A stretch of 64,000 nt of DNA from an uncultured Treponema sp. (GTDB lineage: Bacteria; Spirochaetota; Spirochaetia; Treponematales; Treponemataceae), in assembly GCA_947166355.1 (NCBI GenBank), contig CAMVDX010000001.1:62001-126000 (forward strand). Reading direction: 5' to 3'. A model generated the notes under the pieces. That model did not search any database, was not told where the DNA came from, and worked only from the letters and a program-made list of their open reading frames with translations. This document shows, piece by piece, positions 43,302-51,237 of this stretch. The number at the start of each line of letters is the position of its first letter. Positions within the stretch are counted from its first letter, which is position 1. The translations under genes were made by a program, and so were the position numbers.

Positions 43302-44534
43302 TTAGATTAATCCAATATAATACTTTTTCTTACCACGGCGGAAGATTATAATTTTTCCTTCCAGAGCCATAGCTTTCGAAATAACCTTAGTCTCATCATT
43401 TACAACTTCGCCATTAATTGAAATTGCATTATTTTTGATGAACTCGCGGGCTTCGCGCTTAGAACTAGCCATGCCGTTATTTACAAGCACATCTACAAGA
43501 GGAAGCTCTTCTGTAAAGTTGAAGTTTGGAACACCTTTAAGTCCCATCAAAATATCATTTACAGAAAGACCTGAAAAATCACCCTTGAAAAGCTTTTCCG
43601 AAACCATAACTGCATTGTCAGCTTCTTCTTTTCCGTGGAGGTCTTTTACAACTTCCCAGGCAAGAGTCTTCTGTGCAATACGGGTTTCCGGAGCGGCCTG
43701 CTGCTGAGCATAAATGTCTTCAATCTGTTCTTTTGTGAGGAAGGTGAATACCTTAAGATATTCGAGAACCTTTGCATCATCAGTATTAATAAGGTACTGG
43801 TAGATTGCATAAGGTGATGTTTTTGATTTTTCGAGCCAGAGAGCATTTCCTTCAGATTTACCGAACTTCTTTCCGGTAGCATCGAGAATGAGAGGCATTG
43901 TGAAGGCATAAGCCTGACCGTCGAGCATTTTGTGGATTAAATCTACACCAGTTGTGATGTTTCCCCACTGATCGCTTCCTGCTACCTGCATGATACACTT
44001 TTTGTCCTGGAAGAGGTGAACAAAGTCAAAGCCCTGAAGGAGCATGTATGAGAACTCGGCAAATGTAATGCCGGTTTCAAGACGACGGCGGATAATATCC
44101 TTGTCGAGCATGTAGTTAAGGCTGATGTATTTACCAATGTCGCGCAAAGTATCGAGGAATGAGCGGTCTTTCCACCAGTCGTAGTTGTCTACGAGTTCTG
44201 CGGTTGGAACAAGACGCTTGATCTGATTTCGGATTCCTCCGATATTTGCATTTACTGCTTCTTCTGAAATGATTTCACGTTCTGCTGTAGGTCGTGGGTC
44301 TCCAATGCGGCCTGTAGCACCACCACAGAGAAGAATAGGGTGATGGCCAGCGTTTGCAAGGCGTTTTGCCATACACAAAGAAGAGTAGTGGCCAAGATGA
44401 AGAGAATCGGCTGTAGGGTCTGTTCCCCAATAAAAAGCGAATGGAGCTCCATCCAAAACCTTCTGTAATTCTGCTTCTTCGCCTGCAACGTCTTTTATAA
44501 GACCTCGCCATTTCAAATCTTCGAAAAGTGTCAT
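43302..44534 (-). CDS. tyrS: Tyrosine-tRNA ligase
   Basis: The 410-residue class I synthetase charges tRNA-Tyr. The HIGH-type motif is LHLGHYSSL near residue 45, the KMSKS-type motif is KFGKSEGNALW near residue 227, and the C-terminal S4-like RNA-binding domain (VLVNNGMASSKREAREFIKNNAISINGEVV) covers residues 345-405. Length is as expected. The ATG at 44534 has GGAGGA upstream with long spacing. A hairpin GGCCGCC/GGCGGCC lies just upstream in the leader (44560-44578). Confidence 0.96.
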   Translation of the reverse strand: MTLFEDLKWRGLIKDVAGEEAELQKVLDGAPFAFYWGTDPTADSLHLGHYSSLCMAKRLANAGHHPILLCGGATGRIGDPRPTAEREIISEEAVNANIGGIRNQIKRLVPTAELVDNYDWWKDRSFLDTLRDIGKYISLNYMLDKDIIRRRLETGITFAEFSYMLLQGFDFVHLFQDKKCIMQVAGSDQWGNITTGVDLIHKMLDGQAYAFTMPLILDATGKKFGKSEGNALWLEKSKTSPYAIYQYLINTDDAKVLEYLKVFTFLTKEQIEDIYAQQQAAPETRIAQKTLAWEVVKDLHGKEEADNAVMVSEKLFKGDFSGLSVNDILMGLKGVPNFNFTEELPLVDVLVNNGMASSKREAREFIKNNAISINGEVVNDETKVISKAMALEGKIIIFRRGKKKYYIGLI

Positions 44535-44650
44535 AGTGGTTATATCCTCCTGAGTAAGGCCGCCCGGTAGGCGGCCGGTGATAAATCGAAAAGCGTTAAA
44601 AAAAATCGCGAAAGCAATTTTTTAGCTTATCCATTTTACAGTTATTATAA

Positions 44651-44684
44651 AAAAAAGGCTTTCCTTTTTACGGAAAGCCTTGTA
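44651..44684 (-). terminator. Terminator after the small ORF/RNA
   Basis: On the minus strand AAGGCTTTCC and GGAAAGCCTT form a perfect stem followed by a run of eight T. It ends whatever is transcribed from the promoter at 44828-44856. Confidence 0.85.
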
Positions 44685-44713
44685 ATTACTATAATTAGTA
44701 AAACACAATCACA

Positions 44714-44818
44714 TTAACATGATGTTTCCGTAGGTGCAGAGAGAAAATCATAGTTATAATAAAGGTAAGCCAACGTAGAGGAATTGATTTTCTGTGCCCA
44801 ACGGACAATGTGTTTCAT
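44714..44818 (-). CDS. Possible 34-residue leaderless small protein, or small RNA
   Basis: On the minus strand an ATG at 44818 opens a 34-residue frame, MKHIVRWAQKINSSTLAYLY and onward, ending in a cysteine at TSC. It lies 9 bases after a promoter and is followed by a dedicated terminator, forming a self-contained unit between infA and tyrS. The same transcript can pair GAAAATCA with TGATTTTC, AAACACA with TGTGTTT and CCGT with ACGG, making an elongated hairpin that recalls 6S-like RNAs, so a non-coding RNA of about 170 bases is an equal alternative. I do not recognise the peptide. Confidence 0.4.
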   Translation of the reverse strand: MKHIVRWAQKINSSTLAYLYYNYDFLSAPTETSC

Positions 44819-44827
44819 AATGAATCA

Positions 44828-44856
44828 ACCTTATCAGATATTGTTTTATCTGTCAA
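44828..44856 (-). promoter_or_regulatory. Promoter of the small ORF/RNA with a palindromic spacer
   Basis: On the minus strand consensus TTGACA (44856-44851), 17 bases, then TGA-TAAGGT, an extended but weak -10 (44833-44828). The spacer holds a perfect palindrome CAGATA/TATCTG (44835-44852), a candidate operator. Confidence 0.55.
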
Positions 44857-44876
44857 CAAAGTCTGAAAGCAGTATA

Positions 44877-45095
44877 CTAGCGCTCGCGGAATACGATGCG
44901 TCCCTTATTCAAATCATATGGTGAAAGTTCAACTTTTACGCTGTCACCAGGAACGATTCTGATGTAGTGTTTTCTCATTTTTCCAGAAAGATGAGCGAGA
45001 ATAACGTGTCCGCCGTCTAATTCTACGCGGAAAGTTGTGTTTGGAAGGGCTTCTTTTACTACACCCTGTACTTCAATAGCTTCTTCTTTTGCCAT
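44877..45095 (-). CDS. infA: Translation initiation factor IF-1
   Basis: The 72-residue OB-fold protein is IF-1, which binds the A site of the 30S ribosome during initiation. [67 protein letters not shown] is nearly invariant among bacteria. GGGAAA precedes the start. It is divergent from the DksA-like gene and is followed by the small promoter-terminator unit. Confidence 0.97.
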   Translation of the reverse strand: MAKEEAIEVQGVVKEALPNTTFRVELDGGHVILAHLSGKMRKHYIRIVPGDSVKVELSPYDLNKGRIVFRER

Positions 45096-45234
45096 AGTTT
45101 CCCTTTAAATAAAAAATGTAAATTTCGCAAAAAAGAATTTGTCTTTTTGCCAATTTGCCTTTATATTAGTTATTATATACAAAACAGCATGATTTGACAA
45201 CACAAGTTAAAAAGCGTTTTGGGAGGATTTAAAA

Positions 45235-45591
45235 TTGAATAAAGAATTTCTAAAAAAGATGAAGGAATACCTGCTCGAGCAGAGAAAAACCCTTCTGGCC
45301 TCACTTGCAGACCAGAGTGAAGATATGAGAAGTCTTGTAAAAACTGTTGAGTCTGGCGATGAAGCTGATGTGGCTGCAGATGTTATAGACAGAACTCTGC
45401 TGACTGCTCTTGGTACCCAGGATGCAAATAGACTTCAGCAGATAGATAGTGCGCTTGATAGAATTAATCAGGGAACTTATGGTCGCTGTGTAAAGTGTGG
45501 AAAAGAGATTCCTCAGGAACGTCTTGAAGTTCTTCCTTATGCGCTTATGTGTGTTACATGTGCAAGTGCACAGGAGCGCAAGAACCGTTAA
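45235..45591 (+). CDS. DksA/TraR family zinc-finger protein
   Basis: The 118-residue protein has an N-terminal coiled-coil (KKMKEYLLEQRKTLLASLADQ), the acidic tip DEADVAADVIDRT and the four-cysteine zinc finger CVKCGKEIPQERLEVLPYALMCVTC near residues 84-108. DksA relatives bind the RNA polymerase secondary channel and assist ppGpp control. It starts with TTG at 45235, supported by a strong GGGAGGA site. The tip sequence is DEADVAAD rather than the DxxDxA of E. coli DksA in exact spacing, so functional equivalence is probable but unproved. Confidence 0.9.
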   Translation: MNKEFLKKMKEYLLEQRKTLLASLADQSEDMRSLVKTVESGDEADVAADVIDRTLLTALGTQDANRLQQIDSALDRINQGTYGRCVKCGKEIPQERLEVLPYALMCVTCASAQERKNR

Positions 45592-45592
45592 T

Positions 45593-45688
45593 GGATTGCC
45601 ACGCCCTTCGCTACGCTTAGGGCTCGCAATGACAAACATTGCAATGAGCGTCATTGCGAGGAGCCGCAGGCGACGAAGCAATCTATAT
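45593..45688. repeat. R1 palindromic repeat cluster
   Basis: Two opposed units directly follow the DksA-like stop codon and reach the 3' end of the converging PHP phosphatase gene, a position suited to blocking read-through. Confidence 0.75.
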
Positions 45689-46572
45689 TACAATTGAACG
45701 ATGTTATTCTCAGGATATACCAGCTCGGTGTATCCTGTCTTTTTTGCCATCGAAGCCGCTCTGTCAAAGGCGCAGTCCAGCATTTGTGTGGTATGAGCGT
45801 CGGCATTTATACATACAGGAACTCCTTCATTATATAAAAGTTCCAGAAAGTACTGTGAAGGGTATGTATCATCCATATTTCCACGGCCGATTGCGCCTGT
45901 ATTTATTTCTGTAATAACACCTGCTGCCGCAATAGCTTTTGCGGTTGCCTTTAATTCTTCCTTATACCAGCTTTCTTCCGGATTAAAAAAGTTTAACGGG
46001 CCGTTTCTAAGCTTTATTAAATCCGGATGTGCAATAATGTCAAAATCACTTTTTTTAAGCATAGCGCGTTCAGCAGCAAAATAATCGCATACTGCGGCAC
46101 GGCCATCAATTTGACCATCAGAATTAGAATATAATCGAAGCAGACTTTCTTTTACGATTTCGGGTTTATTATCAACTGTATAAAATCCTTTTTCTGTATT
46201 GATAAAGTGAACGGCTCCAATCAGATAATCAGGATTAAATTCAGTATAGTTTGCTTTAGAAGGAATTGCAGAGCCATATTTATCAGATTCTAAATAATCA
46301 GCTTCAAAACCAAGATAGATTTTTAGTTTATCGGCGTATTTTTCTTTAAGACGTTGGATTTCCTGTGTATATGCCTTTATGTTTTCTGCCGGAATATGCC
46401 AGACGCTGTCAAAAGGCTTGTAAAAATCTGGATTCAGGGGGTGCATACAGTGGCTTGAAAAACCAAGTACGTCAAACCCCTTTTCGATTGCCGAAAGTAC
46501 CATTTCTTCTGCTGTAGCTTTACCGTCACAGAAGGTACAATGAGTATGAAAATTACATTTTTTTGCTGACAT
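45688..46572 (-). CDS. PHP-family phosphatase, probable histidinol-phosphatase
   Basis: The 294-residue protein carries the PHP metal-binding motifs: NFHTHCTFCDGKATAEEMV at the N-terminus, GFSSHCMHP near residue 38, GFEADYL near 102, IIAHPDLIK near 192 and CINADAHTT near 263. It is closest to the HisK/HisJ histidinol-phosphatases that act late in histidine synthesis, in line with hisB and hisG 9 kb away, but PHP proteins have various phosphoesters as substrates. It starts 3 bases after the stop of the double-receiver regulator gene, so the two form an operon. Confidence 0.85.
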   Translation of the reverse strand: MSAKKCNFHTHCTFCDGKATAEEMVLSAIEKGFDVLGFSSHCMHPLNPDFYKPFDSVWHIPAENIKAYTQEIQRLKEKYADKLKIYLGFEADYLESDKYGSAIPSKANYTEFNPDYLIGAVHFINTEKGFYTVDNKPEIVKESLLRLYSNSDGQIDGRAAVCDYFAAERAMLKKSDFDIIAHPDLIKLRNGPLNFFNPEESWYKEELKATAKAIAAAGVITEINTGAIGRGNMDDTYPSQYFLELLYNEGVPVCINADAHTTQMLDCAFDRAASMAKKTGYTELVYPENNIVQL

Positions 46573-46575
46573 AAA

Positions 46576-47823
46576 TTAACCTTTAGTCTTTAGAATAGAA
46601 AGACATTTATGAACCATTTCGTTAGGCTTTTGAGGCTTTACAAGATAGCTTGAGGCACCAGCGCTGAGAACTTTTACAACTATGTCTTTCTGAAGGCTCT
46701 GAGAATAAATTACAATAGGAGGTGAATGAGGCCTTGAGTGAAGATTCTGCAAAAGTGAAAGACCTGTCTGATCTGCAAGGAGAACATCAAGAATTATTAA
46801 ATCAAATTTGTCATCTTCATATTCTTTGAGGAATTCGGGGCCTTTTGTAAAGGTGAGACAGTTTGCACCAGCCTGCTCAAAGTAGTTCTTTGTGATTTCC
46901 AGAGAACTTTCATCGCTGTCTATAATACCGATTGTAAGTACAGTTCCTGTTTTCTTAGGTGCATTTTCAAAGGCGGCATCAGAAGAAAAGCGTGTGTCGA
47001 TAGAGGCGGTATCTTCTGATTCATAAGACGGAGTAAGAAATCTGTTTGTAATAAGATCTGATACATCAGAAGTTACAGAAGTATCTACAAGGTCATTAAG
47101 AATGCGTGAAAGATTTGAAGCCATTTCAATGCCTGCCCAATTTGAGTGGCCGTCGATCATCTCGCGTACAAAGTTGCTTAACGAAAGAATCTTAACATTT
47201 TTTGTGTGAACCTTAGGACAGGCAAGTACATTATCAATAAGAAATTCAAGGTTGTAACCGTCTACAAAGGTAAGCTCAAGGTTTGTGAGCATGATTACAA
47301 TTTTTGGATTATCCAGTTTTTCGCGTTCAATCATTTCTGAAAGCTTGAACTGAAGAAGAGCAATTTTTTCCCTGTTAAGTCCCAGTGCAAGTTCAATGAA
47401 AATGATATTGTTATTGCGGTGAAGGTCGAGAATACATGGAGTTGTGTCCATGGAAAGTGGAACTCGCACTACAAGACCTATAGATTTAAAGAACATATCA
47501 AACTGAACAGGCTTTTCAAAATATTTTATTACACCGTATTTTGCATAAGCGGCAATGTTAGAACGATCCTGTTTAGGTCCTGTAATTATTACCGGAATAT
47601 TGACACAATTTGAGTCTTTAATCTTTTTCTCGAGAAAATCCATTTCCATAGAATTATCTTCTTCCATATCAAGAATGATAAGATTTGGAAGCGATGTGAT
47701 AACCTTTGTGTAAATATCACGGTTTTCCTGAGTAGTAATAACTTCAATTTGATCTTCTGAAAGCTTCTGCTTCAAAAAATCACGAAATAACGGATGACTG
47801 TCTGCAATCAATACCTTTTTCAT
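46576..47823 (-). CDS. Response regulator with two receiver domains and a middle STAS-like region
   Basis: The 415-residue protein has a receiver domain at each end. The first (1-120) shows VLIADSHP, the phospho-acceptor in LIILDMEED and the lysine in YFEKPVQ; the second (290-413) shows IGIIDSDESS, LIILDVLLADQTG and SSYLVKPQKP. The middle (about 130-250) reads like an alpha/beta STAS or anti-sigma-antagonist fold (NNIIFIELALGL, KIVIMLTNLELTFVDGYNLEFLI, VKILSLSNFVREMI). No DNA-binding or enzymatic output domain is visible. It probably links phosphorelay input to a partner-binding switch. A possible -10 (TATTAT) ends 6 bases before the ATG. Confidence 0.82.
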   Translation of the reverse strand: MKKVLIADSHPLFRDFLKQKLSEDQIEVITTQENRDIYTKVITSLPNLIILDMEEDNSMEMDFLEKKIKDSNCVNIPVIITGPKQDRSNIAAYAKYGVIKYFEKPVQFDMFFKSIGLVVRVPLSMDTTPCILDLHRNNNIIFIELALGLNREKIALLQFKLSEMIEREKLDNPKIVIMLTNLELTFVDGYNLEFLIDNVLACPKVHTKNVKILSLSNFVREMIDGHSNWAGIEMASNLSRILNDLVDTSVTSDVSDLITNRFLTPSYESEDTASIDTRFSSDAAFENAPKKTGTVLTIGIIDSDESSLEITKNYFEQAGANCLTFTKGPEFLKEYEDDKFDLIILDVLLADQTGLSLLQNLHSRPHSPPIVIYSQSLQKDIVVKVLSAGASSYLVKPQKPNEMVHKCLSILKTKG

Positions 47824-47872
47824 ACTTATATAATATCATAGTTTTTTCTAAACGAAAAGTGAGAATTATGAT

Positions 47873-47878
47873 ATAATC
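47873..47878 (+). promoter_or_regulatory. -10 element before the ECF-like membrane protein gene
   Basis: A consensus TATAAT lies 6 bases before an ATG at 47885. No clear -35 was found. Confidence 0.4.
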
Positions 47879-47884
47879 ATTCTT

Positions 47885-48556
47885 ATGGGGCATAACATAA
47901 TCCTTGCAGATGATCATGGGGCGCTTATGAAACCTGTTACAAAAACGATACTCTTATGTGTTATAGCAGAAATAGGAAATATCATTTCTTCTTTTATAGT
48001 TGCGTGGCTTAAGCTTCCTTGTTTTTTAGATACAATTTTTTCTGCGGCAATAACTTTTTATGCGGGGCTTGTACCCGGGCTGATTGTAGCAGGACTTTTT
48101 AATCCAGTTATGATGGTACTGCGTTGTTCTGCGGCAGGAGTTTCGTACGCTGTTTACGATTGTCTTTATGCAATCTGCGGTATGCTGATAGTTTTTGCAA
48201 CATGGTTGTTTTCAAGAAATAAAAGAGAGTTTTTGTTCAGTCGTACAATCACAGTTTTGTATCTTTTGATTATTGTTTTGTTTTCATCTTTTTTAAGCTT
48301 TTTTACAGCAACTGCTTTAGACACCTTTGTGCAGCCTCTGTTTCATACTTCAACCGGATTTTCTGTTTTTGATAATATTTCAGGAGTACTCCGGCAGTTG
48401 AAGATGGGAACCTTTCTTTCATATCTGGTTCCGCGTATTCCTTTGACAGTTCTCGATCGGCTTGTAAGCACCTTTGCGGCCTTTGGTTTATATAAGCTGA
48501 TGGTAAGACTTGATAATCATAAACAGATGAAGGATGTCGAGGTAGAAAATGTCTGA
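47885..48556 (+). CDS. Multi-span membrane protein, possibly ECF transporter S component-like
   Basis: The 223-residue product has five or six membrane helices (KTILLCVIAEIGNIISSFIVAWL; FYAGLVPGLIVAGLFNPVMMVL; YAVYDCLYAICGMLIVFATWLF; ITVLYLLIIVLFSSFLSFF; TVLDRLVSTFAAFGLYKLMV). The pattern recalls substrate-binding S components of ECF importers or the membrane part of sensor proteins, but I do not recognise the family. The start is uncertain: ATG at 47885 is 6 bases after a TATAAT (leaderless), while an ATG at 47927 follows GGGGCGC and would give a 209-residue protein beginning MKPVTKTILL. It is divergent from the response regulator. Confidence 0.65.
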   Translation: MGHNIILADDHGALMKPVTKTILLCVIAEIGNIISSFIVAWLKLPCFLDTIFSAAITFYAGLVPGLIVAGLFNPVMMVLRCSAAGVSYAVYDCLYAICGMLIVFATWLFSRNKREFLFSRTITVLYLLIIVLFSSFLSFFTATALDTFVQPLFHTSTGFSVFDNISGVLRQLKMGTFLSYLVPRIPLTVLDRLVSTFAAFGLYKLMVRLDNHKQMKDVEVENV

Positions 48557-48669
48557 GGCTGAGTTAGGGCCGTTCATATGGAAAATGTTGCAGTTCTGAT
48601 GAAAAACTACGATTTTTCTTGCCGATAAGTGAAAATTTCTATATCTTTTAAATAAGGTTCCGAGATGGA

Positions 48670-48767
48670 TCCTGAAACATAGTGAGCGACGGCTGTAGGC
48701 CGGCAAAATGCTTCAGCGAAGCATTTTGAGCGAGTCTCCGAGCAGCTGTGCTGCGAAGGGTTCAGGA
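48670..48767. repeat. G-family branched palindromic repeat, copy 1
   Basis: TCCTGAA (48670-48676) and TTCAGGA (48761-48767) enclose hairpins CGGCTGTAGGCCG, AAAATGCTTC-AGC-GAAGCATTTT and a GAGCAGCTGTGCTGC hairpin. A second copy is at 60738-60842. It lies in the groEL upstream region. Confidence 0.8.
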
Positions 48768-48814
48768 TGACATTTAGGAATGACATTGTAATTTAATTTT
48801 TAGAGGTAATAGAA

Positions 48815-50440
48815 ATGGCAAAACAGTTATTGTTTAGTGAAGATGCTAGAAAAAAGCTTTTGAGCGGCGTTGAGCAGATTTCAAAGGCTGTAAAAACAAC
48901 ACTTGGTCCTTGTGGACGTATGGTTATGATGGACAAAAAATACGGTTCACCGGTAATTACAAAGGACGGTGTTTCTGTTGCAAAGGAAATTGAACTCCAG
49001 GATCCTTATGAGAACATGGGAGCTCAGTTTGTACGCGAAGTAGCAAGCAAAACTAACGATGATGCCGGTGATGGTACAACTACTGCAACTGTACTTTCTT
49101 ACGCACTTGTTCGCGAAGGAATTAAATCTGTAGCTGCTGGTATGAGACCAATCGAAATTAAACGCGGTATGGATAAGGCTGTTAAGCTTGCCGTTGAAGA
49201 AATCAAAAAGAATGCAAAGCCTGTAAAGGGTGCTGATGATATTACAAACATCGCTACAATTTCTGCAAACAATGACCCTGAAATTGGTAAGATGCTTGCT
49301 GATGCTATCGAAAAGGTAGGAAAAGACGGTGTTATCACTGTAGAAGAATCAAAGAACATGGAAATGACTGTTGATACTGTTGAAGGTATGCAGTTTGACC
49401 GCGGATACATTTCTTCTTACTTCGTAACAGACCGCGAGCGCATGGAAGCTGATTTTGATGACGCTTACGTTTTGATTTACGACAAGAAGATTTCTGCTAT
49501 GAAGGATCTTCTCCCAATTCTTGAAAAGGTAGCAAACGCTGGTAAGTCTCTCGTAATCATCTGTGAAGATGTTGAAGGTGAAGCTCTTACAACTCTCGTT
49601 TTGAACACAATCCGTGGAACAATCAAGGTTTGTGCTGTTAAGGCTCCAGGCTTTGGTGACCGCAGAAAGGATATGCTCCAGGATATCGCAATTTTGACTG
49701 GAGGTACTGTAGTTTCTGAAGAAGTTGGACTTAAGCTTGAAACTTGCGGAACTGAAGTTCTTGGTAAGGCTAAGTCTATTAAGATTGACAAGGACAACAC
49801 AACAATCGTTGGTGGTGCCGGAGCTTCTAAGGCTATCAAAGACCGTGTTGCAGAAATCAAGAATGCTATCGAAAAGTCTACATCATCTTACGATAAGGAA
49901 CAGCTCCAGAAGAGACTTGCTAAGCTCGCTGGTGGTGTTGCTGTAATCAACGTTGGTGCTAACACAGAAACAGAAATGAAGGAAATGAAGTTCCGCGTAG
50001 AAGATACAATCGCTGCTACACGTGCTGCTCTTGAAGAAGGTATCGTTTCTGGTGGTGGACTTGCTTTGATTGAAGCTGCTAAGGCTTTGAACGAAATCCC
50101 TGCTGACCTTACAGAAGATGAAAAGGTTGGATTTAAGATTGTACGCCGCGCTCTCGAAGAGCCAATGCGCCAGATTGCAGAAAATGCAGGTCTTGACGGA
50201 AGCGTAATTGCTGAACGTGCTAAGTCAGAAAAGAAGGGAATTGGTTACAATGCCCGCACCGGTGAATGGGTAAATATGCTTGAGGCCGGAATTATCGACC
50301 CGGCTAAGGTTACCTGCTCTGCTTTGAAGAACGCTGCATCAGTTGCAGGAACACTCCTCACAACAGAATGTGCTATTACAGACATCCCAGAACCAAAGGC
50401 TCCTGCTGCACCAGCTCCTGATATGGGTGGTATGTATTAA
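48815..50440 (+). CDS. groL: Chaperonin GroEL
   Basis: The 541-residue protein is GroEL/Hsp60: [32 protein letters not shown], the ATP-binding [12 protein letters not shown] near residue 87 and [12 protein letters not shown] near 470. The C-terminus ends APDMGGMY, with only a stub of the usual GGM repeat. AGAGGT precedes the ATG. groS is not adjacent but 24 kb upstream on the other strand. No CIRCE-type repeat was seen before the gene; instead a G-family palindromic repeat occupies the upstream region. Codon use is strongly biased, as expected for an abundant protein. Confidence 0.97.
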   Translation: MAKQLLFSEDARKKLLSGVEQISKAVKTTLGPCGRMVMMDKKYGSPVITKDGVSVAKEIELQDPYENMGAQFVREVASKTNDDAGDGTTTATVLSYALVREGIKSVAAGMRPIEIKRGMDKAVKLAVEEIKKNAKPVKGADDITNIATISANNDPEIGKMLADAIEKVGKDGVITVEESKNMEMTVDTVEGMQFDRGYISSYFVTDRERMEADFDDAYVLIYDKKISAMKDLLPILEKVANAGKSLVIICEDVEGEALTTLVLNTIRGTIKVCAVKAPGFGDRRKDMLQDIAILTGGTVVSEEVGLKLETCGTEVLGKAKSIKIDKDNTTIVGGAGASKAIKDRVAEIKNAIEKSTSSYDKEQLQKRLAKLAGGVAVINVGANTETEMKEMKFRVEDTIAATRAALEEGIVSGGGLALIEAAKALNEIPADLTEDEKVGFKIVRRALEEPMRQIAENAGLDGSVIAERAKSEKKGIGYNARTGEWVNMLEAGIIDPAKVTCSALKNAASVAGTLLTTECAITDIPEPKAPAAPAPDMGGMY

Positions 50441-50449
50441 TAAGCAATT

Positions 50450-50523
50450 GTCATTGCGAGGAGCCCGACAGGGCGACGTGGCAATCCATAATGTAGATTG
50501 CTTTGCTGCGCTCGCAATGACGC
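50450..50523. repeat. R1 palindromic repeat pair
   Basis: Two opposed units (GTCATTGCGAGGAGCC and GCTTTGCTGCGCTCGCAATGAC) follow the groEL stop. Confidence 0.8.
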
Positions 50524-50565
50524 AGCGAATTTTTTTTGCTGTGTTTGTAATGACGTATGCAGTTA

Positions 50566-51228
50566 TTATCTGCAAATTTTAATACCAACCGAAATCAGCA
50601 TACCTTGCGGAGATTTGTCTTTTATGAGGCCTCCAACAGGTATGCTGCAGCTTACGGTAGGACCGGCACGTAATTGAGGCATAAGGTTATAAAGCCAGCT
50701 TCCACCGACCGTAAAATAGAACCAGTGCATGTTATTCCAAAACCAGCCGTTTATGGCTTTTACATCACTTTCTGCACTTCCACTCCAGCCAGAATCAGTA
50801 CTTTTTACTCCATGTGCAAGCAGTCCAAATCGCATAAAAACTGCGGGACCGACATTTAACTGAAAGCGGCTGTTGCTTAAAAAGAATGAAACTACGCAAG
50901 GAACATTCAGCATAAAAGAAAGTGTCGTACTAGTGCGGTTTTCAATTTCAGCCGGTACGGCTTTATCTTCGTACAGAAGATGATTCATCATAAAAAAACT
51001 GAGTGTTGGCTGTATGGCAATTTTTGAATAATTAGGCCAGAGAAATCCAAATGAAATAGGATATACGACAGGAGAAGGGGCGCTTACAAGGGAGCTTTCC
51101 GGATTTATATATAGTGCAGGTTCAAACTGCATTACAAAATCTGCGGATTTCTGAGGTATTTCAGCTTCCTGACAAAAAAGTTCTGAGAGAAAAAAAACAG
51201 CTGCGAGAATTAAAAGAATTCTTTTCAC
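50566..51228 (-). CDS. Exported protein of unknown function, possible small outer-membrane barrel
   Basis: The 220-residue product has a signal peptide (MKRILLILAAVFFLSELFCQ) and a body of amphipathic aromatic strands (YPISFGFLWPNYSKIAIQPTLSFFMMNHLLY; FYFTVGGSWLYNLMPQLRAGPTVSCS; GMLISVGIKICR). The strand pattern and repeated glycine-aromatic turns suggest an eight- to ten-stranded barrel or a barrel-like periplasmic protein. It is the last gene of a three-gene minus-strand operon with two lipoprotein-like genes (53318 to 50566), with a 9-base gap to the preceding one. I do not recognise a family. Confidence 0.65.
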   Translation of the reverse strand: MKRILLILAAVFFLSELFCQEAEIPQKSADFVMQFEPALYINPESSLVSAPSPVVYPISFGFLWPNYSKIAIQPTLSFFMMNHLLYEDKAVPAEIENRTSTTLSFMLNVPCVVSFFLSNSRFQLNVGPAVFMRFGLLAHGVKSTDSGWSGSAESDVKAINGWFWNNMHWFYFTVGGSWLYNLMPQLRAGPTVSCSIPVGGLIKDKSPQGMLISVGIKICR

Positions 51229-51237
51229 TTCTGCCGC

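Noticed and set aside
48557..48814. CIRCE heat-shock operator before groEL
   Set aside because: No TTAGCACTC/GAGTGCTAA-like inverted repeat is present; the palindromes here belong to the G-family repeat.
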